Part shown: one piece after another, positions 44,902-53,939 of the stretch
Layout of the letters: each line of letters starts with the position of its first letter
Numbering within the stretch: position 1 is the first letter of the stretch
Assembly (NCBI RefSeq): GCF_010091925.1
Contig: NZ_WVID01000016.1
Coordinates: 62,001 to 126,000, forward strand
Direction of reading: 5' to 3'
Source: Nostoc sp. B(2019)
GTDB taxonomy: Bacteria; Cyanobacteriota; Cyanobacteriia; Cyanobacteriales; Nostocaceae
DNA: 64,000 nt
Position numbers and translations under genes: made by a program
The notes under the pieces: generated by a model
What the model was told of the DNA's origin: nothing
The model's input: the letters and a program-made list of their open reading frames with translations, nothing else
Database searches by the model: none

Positions 44902-46341
44902 TTAACTCTTCACACTTTCCAAAATTGCTCTTGCTGCACGCCTTCCAGAAATCGTCGCTCCTTCCATGCTGTCGATGTAGTCTTGTTGCGTATAACTCCC
45001 TGCTAAGAAGAAGTTATTCACTGGTGTCTTTTGGTTAGGGCGGTATACATCCATTCCTGGCGCTTCCCGATAGAGAGACTGAGCTAGTTTTACCACACTA
45101 TACCAAGTCATATTTAGCTCTCGTGACGAGGGGAAAAGTTCATGCACTTGCTTGAGGACATGCTGGGCGATCGCTTCATTACTTTGTTTAATAAAAGGAT
45201 CCCCCGGTGTCAGCACTAGCTGCAATAACGACCCCTGTTCTTGGCGATAATAATCAGCAGGACTAGTCAAAGCCAGGTCGGCAAAACAAGAAAAGTCAGC
45301 ATCGGCTGTATACAGCAAATTATCTATCCCAGCTGCCTGATTTAGTTGTTTACGCTGCTCTCCATCGTACAGTTCCGTCACCCAACCATCGAATCTTAAC
45401 TGCACTGTTGCTACAGGCACAGCATCTAGTTTGTAAATATTGTCAAATTCTGACCACTTACGCCACTCCTGGGGTAGAACGCGCTGAATCCCTGGCAGGT
45501 CACAAGCACAGACATAGGCATCAGCAGTTATAGTTTCTACTGTGTCACCTTCGGCAACTACTATGCCCGTGACATGAGTTTGTTCCCCTGTCCCAGTAAA
45601 CTGAATTTCCCGCACTTGTCGGCGTGTGTAAACTTTAGTCCCTCTGACTTCTAGATATTCCAGGATGGGCTTATGTAAGTACTCATAGGGAGAACCTTCC
45701 AGCATTCGCAGTACAGATGCTTCAGTTCTGACTGCAAACAACTGGAATATTGTTAACATACAACGGGCAGAAATATTGTTGCAATCAATAAATCCCAAAG
45801 CGTAAGCAATGGGATTCCACATACGTTTAATACTACCCTCACTACCGCCATGACTACGGAACCAGTCAGCAAAGCTGATTTTATCTAGTTTGCGGATGGT
45901 TTTCATCGCCCCGTCAAAGTCCACTAAGCCACGAACTATCGGACTAGTACCCAAAGCGATCGCATTTTGCAATTTATCTTGCAATGAGAGTTGAGAAGTG
46001 GTGAAAAATGCTTTTAACCCATTAAAAGGCGCACCCGTCAGGAAACGAAAATCTAAAGCACCAGTGCGTCCCCCTTTGTTGATAAAAGTGTGGCGATGCT
46101 CTTTGAGGCGTAAGTTTTTTATTGCCCCCACTTTCTTCATCAAGTCAAACAGCTGGTAATAGCAGCCAAAAAATACATGCAACCCCATTTCAACATGGTT
46201 GCCATCTCCATCAATCCAACTGCCGGCTTTACCACCAACAAACGGACGAGACTCAAAAATCTGTACTTCACAGCCAGCATCAGCTAAATCTACTGCGGTC
46301 GCTAGTCCAGCCAGTCCCGCACCTATGATTGCAACGCGCAT
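44902..46341 (-). CDS. zds: 9,9'-di-cis-zeta-carotene desaturase
   Basis: 479 residues. The N-terminal FAD-binding motif is [20 protein letters not shown] with [13 protein letters not shown], the phytoene-desaturase pattern. [20 protein letters not shown] and [12 protein letters not shown] near the C-terminus match CrtQ/Zds (plant-type zeta-carotene desaturase) rather than bacterial CrtI. It converts zeta-carotene through neurosporene to lycopene using plastoquinone, at the thylakoid or plasma membrane. It is first in an operon with the SRPBCC gene. Full length. Confidence 0.93.
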   Translation of the reverse strand: MRVAIIGAGLAGLATAVDLADAGCEVQIFESRPFVGGKAGSWIDGDGNHVEMGLHVFFGCYYQLFDLMKKVGAIKNLRLKEHRHTFINKGGRTGALDFRFLTGAPFNGLKAFFTTSQLSLQDKLQNAIALGTSPIVRGLVDFDGAMKTIRKLDKISFADWFRSHGGSEGSIKRMWNPIAYALGFIDCNNISARCMLTIFQLFAVRTEASVLRMLEGSPYEYLHKPILEYLEVRGTKVYTRRQVREIQFTGTGEQTHVTGIVVAEGDTVETITADAYVCACDLPGIQRVLPQEWRKWSEFDNIYKLDAVPVATVQLRFDGWVTELYDGEQRKQLNQAAGIDNLLYTADADFSCFADLALTSPADYYRQEQGSLLQLVLTPGDPFIKQSNEAIAQHVLKQVHELFPSSRELNMTWYSVVKLAQSLYREAPGMDVYRPNQKTPVNNFFLAGSYTQQDYIDSMEGATISGRRAARAILESVKS

Positions 46342-46487
46342 TCCGTCGTTCCTTTTCAGCTTCTTTACAGATTGTAACTGGGTTGGTGTCGGAATTTGCT
46401 ATTCATATCAACTCCACTAGCGTATTAAGCCATGGTAATTTCGCTACTAAAACCCTTTAACGGCTCCTTGTCGTTCTAGCAATTGAC

Positions 46488-46511
46488 CAGACGCGATGTT
46501 TCTCGCGTCTG
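46488..46511. promoter_or_regulatory. Perfect hairpin CAGACGCG / CGCGTCTG
   Basis: Eight-base arms (46488-46495 and 46504-46511) around ATGTTTCT. It lies 147 bp upstream of zds and about 105 bp downstream of the small RHH gene, both on the minus strand. It could end the RHH transcript (no T run) or act in the zds leader. Confidence 0.35.
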
Positions 46512-46616
46512 TATCAGTCAGACTAACTCTTGTCTATAAAGACGGACTCAAAACAGATGTTATGGCTATTTTTTTTGGAGGAAAGCAGTGATTTGGTACA
46601 CCCTGAAAACACCTTC

Positions 46617-46793
46617 CTACTTACTTGCATCTTTGCTGTCATCGGAGACAGGCAAACTTCTAATCAATTCACGAATAACATCAGTTGCGGGTCTACCTGT
46701 TTGTTGGCAATATTTTTCCAGTTTTTCCGCTTCCTGTGTTGCCAGATTGACAGTTATACGTTTTACAGCCCATTTTTTATTTGTCATTATCAT
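46617..46793 (-). CDS. Small ribbon-helix-helix (CopG-like) protein, 58 aa
   Basis: ATG at 46793-46791 and TAG at 46619-46617. The protein starts MIMTNKKWAVKRITVNLATQ and continues with EAEKLEKYCQQTGRPATDVI then RELIRSLP. A basic beta strand (VKRITVNL) followed by two helices with a GRPATDVIREL turn is the classic CopG/RHH arrangement. An alternative ATG is two codons in, at 46787. There is no toxin beside it, so it may be an orphan antitoxin or a small regulator. It lies upstream of zds on the same strand. Confidence 0.7.
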   Translation of the reverse strand: MIMTNKKWAVKRITVNLATQEAEKLEKYCQQTGRPATDVIRELIRSLPVSDDSKDASK

Positions 46794-48316
46794 GCTATTT
46801 GATGTATGTTAAGGTCATCAGAAGAGGTCTAACTAAAGAGGAAAACGATTAGATTATCAGAGTTTGTCTCAGGAAACAAGTAATAGTAAGTAATAGTATT
46901 AATATTAAAGTTGTTCCGTTTGTCAAAGTATTCATCATTTCCTAATTTAAAAACTACAGTTTATTTGTTATTTTTGTCACAAGAGAAAGAGCACATACTT
47001 GCTCTTGAAGATAATAACCCTAGTAATAAGATGAGTAAAGCCTGACAACTAAATTTTATAAGTTAATTTGAGATACATACTATTAACTCAATCAATATTT
47101 CCAAAATTATTCTTCATCAAAAGCATTTGACCTTCTCTCTCGCTCAAGTTGGACAAAAACCACTGGAGAGAACATCTGCTAAAAAATCTGAAAATATAGC
47201 TTTAGAATCATTCTCATGTTTAACTGTTAACTCCCAGGTTGCAATGGTATACGTAGATAGTCATCAATCATTTAAAAGTAGCCAAATAAGCGATCGCTCT
47301 AGAGCTAAAGTGATTGATGTCGGTGTCTGACCAGCGATATCAACTACAGGTCAGGGCTGGTGTACTATTTTCTCATTACCAATGCATTTGCACAAATAAT
47401 ATTTTATTCCAGACTTGTGCTCTAATTCCCCGTAAAGATACTTTTAATTTTTAGACTATTCTCTCTCCTCCCCCTAAGGATACAATTTCTTTTAAGCCCA
47501 ACGAATCGTTTGTTTATTTTGCAAATTTCTGGTTGAAAACTTGCTCTGCTCAGACTTATTATCGGATTCGTTGATTTAGAACTTTGTAAATATTTTATAG
47601 CCCATTACTGTGCTAAATATTCGACATTGCTCTAACTTTTTATGCCTAAAATTGACTTAAAATTACTGCCGATCATCTTTTGATATGCAATTTATATTTA
47701 TTGGCAAAGCTACCTATAAAAAGTACTACACACCTCAATGTTTTCGGGAGTGTGTTCATTATAGCTATTATTTAAGTGCTTTAAATAATCTTCATTAAAA
47801 GGCTAGATTTTATTGTTTATCCTCCTTTATAAAGTAATTACAAAGAAAGAGATATTCACTTCAACTTCTGCTTAACAATATTGATATATAACAAGATGCT
47901 GATATCAAAAATTTATTAAACAAAAGATTTAAATATCTAATTGCATCAGCTAAAGTTAAACAAACTGACCTTTGGAGAAATATTTTAAGTATTCCGGTGT
48001 TTATTTATACTAATAAAACAAGGTAGAAGTTGGTGTAAAAATATGGGAACACAGGTACTTCATGAAATTAAGATAAAGTCAACTAAAATATGGAATAAGA
48101 AGTATCAAAGCGAGCGGATATTGCTCAAAATACCCAGCTAGTTGCAATCTGATATGATGACTCCGACTATGCGAGCTTACGGTATAAATTTATCTCGAAT
48201 TTTAGATAAATACTTACTAAAATGCCTGAAGATTATCTAGGAACATTTCTTCAGGCGTTTACAAAAAACCACAAACTGCGATTTATCTAAATTATAAGTT
48301 GATATCGTGTAGACAA
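46794..48316. other. 1.5-kb AT-rich gene-poor interval
   Basis: No credible gene on either strand. The longest candidate (47127-47330, 67 residues from TTG, containing SLAQVGQKPLERTSAKK) lacks a ribosome site and any motif I know. The region holds direct AT-rich sequence, one HIP1 site (near 47291) and a hairpin near its right edge. It could contain a non-coding RNA, a decayed gene or long leaders; the sequence alone shows no such structure. Confidence 0.5.
48224..48256 (-). terminator. Terminator hairpin for the 48317-49960 gene
   Basis: GCCTGAAG (48224-48231) and CTTCAGGC (48249-48256) pair perfectly. Read on the minus strand the stem is followed by ATTTTAGT, about 60 bp after the stop of the gene at 48317. 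Confidence 0.6.
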
Positions 48317-49960
48317 TTATTCAAATTGAAGTTGGGGCATAAGTTGGAGAGTGCCGACACCTAAATCTTTGGGTGAAAGCGATCGCGCTTCAAACAAGGC
48401 CATCATATCTTTCAACTGGGGATTACCACGAGAAGCTCCCGTTAGCCCCTTAGCAATGATTAAGCCACAGTATCCCTTAGTATTTTTACACCGCTGATTC
48501 CACTTTTTCCGAGCTTCTACATGAGTTGGATCGTCATCTAAAAATTCACCGAACAAGAACAATTCGTCATTTTGAGTTTGTAATAAACCTAGGTCGTAAC
48601 GATTATGATCAAAGGGATCAGCACCGGGATTAAAGCAAATTGCTTTCAGCCCACCAGCTGCCTCAAGATTTTCAATTACAGTTTTAGCCTTAGGCCGGGA
48701 AGTCTGAATTAAAATCACGGGTAAGCCGTCACCCACTTGTTTAATTTCACCAACTTTATGGTAATTTACTCCCTTATATAAATGCTCCAACATCTCCCAT
48801 GACACCACACCCAAACTGAGGAATGAATCTTCTGGTATCAAGTCATCTCGTAATGAGCGGAATGTTGGCGAGTCAGAATCATCAATTTCCTGAGCTTCGA
48901 CACCAAAGCCAGCCATTTCCTCTAATTCTGCTGCCATTTGCGGCATGGTAGAGACAGTAATAGAGACTGATTTAGTTGATTCTGTTGACTGCGGGATAGA
49001 AATGCGATAGCGACGGCTAAGGGTGGGGAAGGTATCTCCACGAAGCTGACGACGATGATCGCGAATAAAGCGGCTAAGGCTTTCTAAAGCAACTAAAACT
49101 ACAAGTGCTTCTTCGTCATACAAAACAGATCGTAGTCCTTCTAAGGGATGGATATTGCCGAAGGTAGGGTCAATTTCTGATAATGGCAAATCTGCTAAAT
49201 CATCAATTTCATCTTCATCTTCGTCATTATCGTCGGACTGCTCAAAAGTCAGAAACAAGCAATCTTGCTTAAGAAAAGCTTCTTCTAAACGCTGGGTTGA
49301 TTCGTCATCTCTTAAAACTGCTGCGCGAAAACGCTTTAGCGAATCTTCGGAGCGATAAAACAAAATGCCATATTCCATCCCCAGCATTCCCATCACTGAG
49401 GCGTAGAGTGTACCAACATCCCACTTATTGATCTCGATTGACAAGATTTGCTGTTCTTCTAAGAATTCCCAAGGAGCTGCTTGCCAAATTGCAAAAGCCT
49501 GATCTCGCAAGGTTTGTGCATACTGTGGAGGCAAATCGGGGATTTGGCTATCGAGGATATCCGAAAACCCACGAAATAGTTCATCAATCAAAGGTAATTC
49601 GGGTGCGTAGTCAATGGCGATATCCAAATCTTGGAGTACCCCGCGCAGGTAAAATTGGATCTCGCGGTCTCGCACGACAATTCTTTGGGGTCTAGCGGGT
49701 TTGGCTGGACTGTGGGGATGCTCCATTGCTCGCATTAAAGTGCGAACAATTGCTTCTGGGCCAATGTCTGGAGCTATTACGTCCATTCCTCGGACAATAC
49801 CTTGCGAGCCATCCACCCAAAGAATGCATTCGCCATTTGCCTCCGAGTCTCTCGGTTGGGTTGGTGATGATGATAACGGACGGCGATCGCCCTCCCACAC
49901 AGAAGGAATTTGAGTTAGTTTCTTCAACCGACGACTGGTAGAGCGATTAAAACTTGTCAT
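48317..49960 (-). CDS. Large conserved cyanobacterial protein of unknown function
   Basis: 547 residues, acidic, no membrane segment. The N-terminal half has ILWVDGSQGIVRGMDVIAP and PQRIVVRDREIQFYLRGVL, with a helical middle (PWEFLEEQQILSIEINKWD, GTLYASVMGMLGMEYGILFY). An acidic linker (DDNDEDEDEIDDLADLP) joins the second half, where VVSWEMLEHLYKGVNYHKVG and GLPVILIQTSRPKAKTVIEN stand out. The pattern resembles proteins annotated with DUF6930-type domains, but I am unsure of that. It is monocistronic with its own hairpin terminator. Confidence 0.7.
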   Translation of the reverse strand: MTSFNRSTSRRLKKLTQIPSVWEGDRRPLSSSPTQPRDSEANGECILWVDGSQGIVRGMDVIAPDIGPEAIVRTLMRAMEHPHSPAKPARPQRIVVRDREIQFYLRGVLQDLDIAIDYAPELPLIDELFRGFSDILDSQIPDLPPQYAQTLRDQAFAIWQAAPWEFLEEQQILSIEINKWDVGTLYASVMGMLGMEYGILFYRSEDSLKRFRAAVLRDDESTQRLEEAFLKQDCLFLTFEQSDDNDEDEDEIDDLADLPLSEIDPTFGNIHPLEGLRSVLYDEEALVVLVALESLSRFIRDHRRQLRGDTFPTLSRRYRISIPQSTESTKSVSITVSTMPQMAAELEEMAGFGVEAQEIDDSDSPTFRSLRDDLIPEDSFLSLGVVSWEMLEHLYKGVNYHKVGEIKQVGDGLPVILIQTSRPKAKTVIENLEAAGGLKAICFNPGADPFDHNRYDLGLLQTQNDELFLFGEFLDDDPTHVEARKKWNQRCKNTKGYCGLIIAKGLTGASRGNPQLKDMMALFEARSLSPKDLGVGTLQLMPQLQFE

Positions 49961-50133
49961 AGAGTAAGTTAATCAAAAGAAGCAATATGTTCGTAAACTT
50001 GGGGAAATGGCTAGCCTCGGATGAAATTCCCCTGGCTGCTCCTGAAGTGTGGTTGCTGCTCAGGTTGCTGCAAGGCTGTGAACTCCGAAAATACCGAATC
50101 TCTCAATTCTAGAATAAAAATCTTTGGCTGCTT

Positions 50134-50162
50134 TTGACGGAGTGTTTACAATTTGGTATCTA
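50134..50162 (+). promoter_or_regulatory. Candidate sigma-70 promoter of the IscA/HesB-like gene
   Basis: TTGACG (50134-50139), 17-base spacer, TATCTA (50157-50162). It lies 109 bp upstream of the ATG at 50272, in an otherwise gene-free 311-bp stretch (49961-50271). Spacing is ideal, but the -10 box is only a partial match. The rest of the stretch shows nothing recognisable. Confidence 0.4.
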
Positions 50163-50271
50163 GCGCTGTCAATACCGCTAGAATGAATACAAAAACACCA
50201 AAAGCAATCCAGAGGCAATAAAAAGCCTACAAAGGTTACTGATTAGACTACTTAAGGAGTTTAAAAAGCAG

Positions 50272-50628
50272 ATGATACAAGCAACTCAGCCTCAACAACG
50301 CGGAATTCAGTTGAGCGAAGCAGCATTGCGCCAGGTAAAGTCACTCCAAGACAGGCAAGGTAAAGACCTCTGCTTACGCGTAGGAGTACGTCAAGGTGGC
50401 TGCTCTGGGATGTCTTACATGATGGACTTTGAAGACGCCAGCAGGATCACCCCTCAGGATGAAGTTTTTGACTATGAGGGTTTCAGAATTGTTTGCGATC
50501 GCAAAAGTTTATTATATCTCTATGGCTTGATGCTTGATTATAACGATGCCATGATTGGAGGCGGCTTTCAATTTACTAACCCCAATGCCAACCAAACTTG
50601 CGGTTGCGGTAAGTCGTTTGGTGTGTAA
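50272..50628 (+). CDS. IscA/SufA/HesB-family iron-sulfur assembly protein
   Basis: 118 residues of the A-type carrier family. The three conserved Cys are present: [14 protein letters not shown], and the pair in [22 protein letters not shown] at the N-terminus and [20 protein letters not shown] in the middle fit the family. A-type proteins carry Fe-S clusters or iron to targets. A good ribosome site (AGGAG) lies ahead of the ATG. The suf cluster is at the other end of the window, so this gene is not part of it. Confidence 0.92.
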   Translation: MIQATQPQQRGIQLSEAALRQVKSLQDRQGKDLCLRVGVRQGGCSGMSYMMDFEDASRITPQDEVFDYEGFRIVCDRKSLLYLYGLMLDYNDAMIGGGFQFTNPNANQTCGCGKSFGV

Positions 50629-50669
50629 TATTGTCATTTGTCCTTTGTCATCTCTTACAAAGTTGAGGC

Positions 50670-50735
50670 AGTCCGTTGGCGGGGTTCCCCCGCTTAGAGG
50701 AACTACCGTCTGAGCGCCGACTTCCGGCGATCAGA
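50670..50735. repeat. GC-rich interspersed palindrome
   Basis: Contains GGCGGGGTTCCCCCGC, a self-complementary segment, followed by GCGCCGACTTCCGG. It lies between the IscA-like and TPR genes. Partial similarity to the repeats inserted in the epimerase and P-type ATPase genes (GGGGTTCCC-type cores). Confidence 0.6.
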
Positions 50736-50799
50736 CTTTGCCCTTTGTTGTTCGTATTTGGCTCATGACCAAGGACTAATAACTAATGACTAATTTATT

Positions 50800-51222
50800 A
50801 TGACTCAAACAGTTGAATCCTTGTTTGATACAGGTTTGGAACGTTATAAAGCTGGAGAAGCAGCAGAATCTTTAATTCCTGTGTTTAAGGAAGTGTGCGA
50901 TCGCGCTCCTAAAACAAGTTCGGCTTGGATTTGTTTGGCGTGGTTATATCTACTCGATAATAAACCCAGCTTGGCTCACAAAGCTGCACAAAAAGCAGTA
51001 AAGTTAAATCCACAAGACCCACAAGCCAGAGTTAATCTCGCTTTAGCAATGCTGGAAACAGGACAAAAAGGATTGCGGGAACATATTGATTTTGCACAAC
51101 AATTAATTTTTGTCAACCCAGAATGGCAGGATGAAATCAAAAACAGTATTGAAGATGGTTTAAGTAGAAAACCAGATTGGCAGAGTTTGGCAAAAGTCAA
51201 AAAGTGGCTATTTGAAGAATAA
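50800..51222 (+). CDS. TPR-repeat protein
   Basis: 140 residues. Helical hairpins fit tetratricopeptide repeats: LFDTGLERYKAGEAAESLIP, APKTSSAWICLAWLYLLDNK and PSLAHKAAQKAVKLNPQDPQ followed by ARVNLALAMLETGQ. There are about two and a half repeats plus a capping helix (LAKVKKWLFEE). No signal or membrane segment. It probably mediates protein contacts; conserved in cyanobacteria, but no specific role is known to me. The gene for a small membrane protein follows 83 bp later. Confidence 0.8.
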   Translation: MTQTVESLFDTGLERYKAGEAAESLIPVFKEVCDRAPKTSSAWICLAWLYLLDNKPSLAHKAAQKAVKLNPQDPQARVNLALAMLETGQKGLREHIDFAQQLIFVNPEWQDEIKNSIEDGLSRKPDWQSLAKVKKWLFEE

Positions 51223-51305
51223 TAGGGAATAGAGAATAGGGAATTGGAAGTACATTCCATTCTCTATTTTTTATTGTCCATTGTAATTTTTTATGCAAGT
51301 TGAAA

Positions 51306-51551
51306 ATGAAAGATAAATTGTTAAACTGGCTAAATCTGGTTTTAGTTGCAGATGTTTTTCTAGTTTTGTTTGGCTTTGGTTGGTTAGCGATCGCAGCAAT
51401 TGGTAATGCGGTTGGAGTCAACCTGGGTCTGGATTTATGGCACAAACTCTGGCAACCTGTATTTAACCCAGCTATTGGTATCCTGATGGGTGGTGCTATT
51501 CTCAGCGGTATTATCAGTTGGGTTTCAAGAAAATTTCTCTCTAGTCAATAG
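51306..51551 (+). CDS. Small two-helix membrane protein
   Basis: The ATG at 51306 gives 81 residues; an in-frame TTG two codons earlier is less likely. Two long hydrophobic segments (about 8-36 and 52-72) flank LGLDLWHKLWQPVFNPAIG. No family is recognised. Same strand as the TPR gene. It ends 45 bp before the convergent epimerase gene. Confidence 0.65.
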   Translation: MKDKLLNWLNLVLVADVFLVLFGFGWLAIAAIGNAVGVNLGLDLWHKLWQPVFNPAIGILMGGAILSGIISWVSRKFLSSQ

Positions 51552-51596
51552 TCAACAGTTAACAACTCTTAGACTGTTGACTGTAAACTATACAGG

Positions 51597-52565
51597 CTAT
51601 TTAAGAATTTCTGACAGCGCAGGTTGTAAATTAGGATACTGGTATTTAAATCCACTGTTTAGAGTGCGTTTGGGCAAGACTTTTTGACCTTCTAAAACCA
51701 CTATTGCTCCGTCTCCCAAAAGTGCCTCAATAGCAAAGCTTGGGACGGGCAACCAAGAAGGACGATTAATCACTTGCCCCAAAGTTTGGCTTAAATCTGT
51801 CATCCGAACAGGGTTAGGAGCAGTAGCATTATATACGCCTTCCATTTCTGGTTTAGTTAAAGCTTGCAGAATTAAGCTAACTATATCGTCTATGTGAATC
51901 CATGAGAACCATTGCTGACCACTGCCAATAGGGCCACCAGCAAAAAGTTTGAAAGGCGTAATCATTTTGCCCAAAGCACCACCATTTCCTAGGACAATAC
52001 CAAAACGTAGAATTACGAGGCGCACACCAGCCTCTTTTACTTTTTGCGCTTCTGCTTCCCAAGCTTGGCAGACTTGGGCGAGAAAATCGTTACCAGAAGG
52101 ACTGGTTTCCTCAAAGGTTGCGGTTTCACTAGTGCCGTAGTAGCCAATAGCCGAAGCATTGACTAACACACTGGGAAGGCAGCGCGTTGCGGGGGTTCCC
52201 TCCGTTGTAGCGACTGCCGTCTTAGGATTGGTATTATTGACTATTGCTTCTACTACTTTTTGTGTACCTAGTTTCCGGCTATTGAGGATTGCTTGTTTGC
52301 GTTCCGGTGTCCAGCGTCCTTCTCCGATGGGTTCTCCTGCCAGATTCACTACACCATCACAACCAGCGATCGCGCTTTGCCAAGTACCAGATGCAGTTGG
52401 TGTATAGGCAACAATTTCTAAATTAGGAAATGCATCAGATGGAAAAACTTTGTGGGCGAAGGCAGTGTTCCGAGTCAACACAAGTATTTGATGACCTTCA
52501 CCGTGTAGTCGTTGTACTAAACGACTCCCAACAAATCCTGTTGCTCCAGTAATTGCTACTTTCAT
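51597..52565 (-). CDS. TIGR01777-type NAD(P)-dependent epimerase (SDR39U1/YfcH-like)
   Basis: 322 residues of the extended SDR superfamily. The NAD-binding motif is ITGATGFVGSRLVQRL at the N-terminus. CDGVVNLAGEPIGEGRWTPE and LVNASAIGYYG (with the catalytic Tyr) are hallmarks of the family, as is the C-terminal LPRALGDG-like segment (IEALLGDGAIVVLEGQKVLP). A stretch of about 17 residues (TAVATTEGTPATRCLPS) between NPK and VLVNAS is extra relative to the family pattern and is encoded by a repeat. The enzyme's substrate is unknown. Confidence 0.87.
   Translation of the reverse strand: MKVAITGATGFVGSRLVQRLHGEGHQILVLTRNTAFAHKVFPSDAFPNLEIVAYTPTASGTWQSAIAGCDGVVNLAGEPIGEGRWTPERKQAILNSRKLGTQKVVEAIVNNTNPKTAVATTEGTPATRCLPSVLVNASAIGYYGTSETATFEETSPSGNDFLAQVCQAWEAEAQKVKEAGVRLVILRFGIVLGNGGALGKMITPFKLFAGGPIGSGQQWFSWIHIDDIVSLILQALTKPEMEGVYNATAPNPVRMTDLSQTLGQVINRPSWLPVPSFAIEALLGDGAIVVLEGQKVLPKRTLNSGFKYQYPNLQPALSEILK
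52173..52222. repeat. Palindromic interspersed repeat inserted in frame in the epimerase gene
   Basis: The segment reads GCGTTGCGGGGGTTCCCTCC then GTTGTAGCGACTGCC. The same GGAACCTCCGC/GGTTCCCTCCGTTG and GCGACTGCC modules occur at 33060-33116 in non-coding DNA. It encodes extra residues that break an otherwise conserved region. Confidence 0.65.
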
Positions 52566-52757
52566 AATGCACCTCCGCCCAAACCACTATTTTACTAGCT
52601 ATTAGCTATGTCGCGTTAGTTGTTAGTGTTAAATCTACGATGCTAGGTTCTAGCTAGTCAGGGTAAAAACTGACAAAATGAAGTAGTTAATTATATCTAT
52701 CTTCTTTTTCATGAACTATTATAGGATGGACGGAGTGTTGCATGGTGTGGGGCTATT

Positions 52758-53105
52758 ATGGCTCGCTATACTTGTTCATTTATTGTTTCTGTTCCAGTTA
52801 ACCATCTCCAGCCGTTACTTGTAGAACTTTTACAGGACTGTGAGTTTGATATTCAATACTACACGGGCGATTACATCATGGCTCGTGAGTTTCCTGGTAG
52901 CGTTTCCTTTTCCAAGTTAGTCAAAGTGGAAGTACTGGTTGATAAATCAACAGCTACCGAAACCGAAACCCGGATGAGTATTGTGATTAAAAATGAGGAA
53001 TTGCCACTCCAACTGGATAATCACTGCCGACAAATGTTTGAATTCATCAAGCAGGCGATTGAAAATAGCCGCCATTGGCATTTGATTGAAAGTCTTGCAG
53101 GATAG
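52758..53105 (+). CDS. Conserved hypothetical protein
   Basis: 115 residues, one small alpha/beta domain: YTCSFIVSVPVNHLQPLLVEL, CEFDIQYYTGDYIMAREFPG, LVKVEVLVDKSTATETETRM and a C-terminal helix (CRQMFEFIKQAIENSRHW). The pattern of strand-helix-strands resembles small SRPBCC- or ferredoxin-like folds, but I cannot name a family. ATG at 52758. It ends at a strong bidirectional terminator shared with the FHA gene. Probably a cyanobacterial family. Confidence 0.65.
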   Translation: MARYTCSFIVSVPVNHLQPLLVELLQDCEFDIQYYTGDYIMAREFPGSVSFSKLVKVEVLVDKSTATETETRMSIVIKNEELPLQLDNHCRQMFEFIKQAIENSRHWHLIESLAG

Positions 53106-53133
53106 TGATAATAACTATTAGTGCTTATGGTAA

Positions 53134-53183
53134 AGGCGATCGCTGCGGCTAGTTTTAGACAAAGTTAGCCGCAGCGATCGCCT
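53134..53183. terminator. Bidirectional terminator with HIP1 in both arms
   Basis: Eighteen-base arms (53134-53151 and 53166-53183) pair perfectly around a 14-base loop. Each arm contains GGCGATCGC. It lies between the convergent genes ending at 53105 and 53215. One of the strongest inverted repeats in the window. Confidence 0.75.
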
Positions 53184-53214
53184 AAGCTCAGCATAAAACA
53201 ATTTAAGTGCGTTG

Positions 53215-53718
53215 TCAGTCCTCTATATCCTCGGTCATACCGGGGTTTATTAATGTAATGTCATATTCACTAGAATCAGTTTGCCCCGAACGCTGAGTAT
53301 TTTTTAGCAAGTAATAAATAGCACGTACTTGGGGGCCAAAAACGATTTCGTCTTCATTTTTGAGATCGTGGGCTGGCATCTTGCGCCCATTAATCATCAA
53401 ACCGTTAGAACTAGGCTTCCCTTTAGCATCGCCATCTACAATTCGGTAATAATAGCTGCTAGGACTATTATGCTCTCTTGGTAATCTCACTAATGTAGCA
53501 TGGCGGCGGGAGACAAACTGCGACATCAAACGGATGTTGCACTCGCGGTCTCTACCTATAGAATAGACGGGTTGCTCCAGAGAAAATTCTTTGCGACCTT
53601 GATCATCTTCAATAATCAGTAGATGGTTTTCATTGGTTTGTGCTGCCATTGACAAATCGTTGCTAAAATCGGTTGAACTGTGATTAATCAAGATTTGTTT
53701 AGTATAGTTTCCTGCCAT
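53215..53718 (-). CDS. FHA-domain protein
   Basis: 167 residues. The forkhead-associated core is clear: PVYSIGRDRECNIRLMSQFV, SRRHATLVRLP and GLMINGRKMPAHDLKNEDEI, with the phosphothreonine-binding GR, SRRH and NG residues intact. A start at the internal Met 24 (MAAQTNENHLLI) is possible and gives 144 residues. FHA domains bind phosphothreonine, so it may read signals of Ser/Thr kinases such as those at 10.7-14.6 kb; that link is inference. No membrane segment. Confidence 0.88.
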   Translation of the reverse strand: MAGNYTKQILINHSSTDFSNDLSMAAQTNENHLLIIEDDQGRKEFSLEQPVYSIGRDRECNIRLMSQFVSRRHATLVRLPREHNSPSSYYYRIVDGDAKGKPSSNGLMINGRKMPAHDLKNEDEIVFGPQVRAIYYLLKNTQRSGQTDSSEYDITLINPGMTEDIED

Positions 53719-53782
53719 TCTCGCGCACTATAGTCTGTGGTACTAATCTAAATAAGCCTTGAAATTGCATATTACCTTGAAA

Positions 53783-53806
53783 GAGTAGAACATAATTGTT
53801 CTACTC
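53783..53806 (-). terminator. Hairpin after the P-type ATPase gene
   Basis: GAGTAGAAC (53783-53791) pairs perfectly with GTTCTACTC (53798-53806) around ATAATT. On the minus strand it lies about 135 bp after the ATPase stop and is followed by TTTCAAGG. Confidence 0.45.
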
Positions 53807-53939
53807 CAGTGGCTACAATATCTCTGGGAGGAGTCTCAACAGGTTTTGTGAGATGCTTAACACCTAACGGGCGACTCAGTTTGACCTGTAGATAGAAATA
53901 ACTAGAAATTTGTGGGAATCTTACCTCCAAGAGAGTGTT

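Noticed and set aside
47127-47330. 67-residue frame in the gene-poor interval
   Set aside because: TTG start, no ribosome site and no recognisable motif. Also checked for a PatS-type RGSGR ending and found none.
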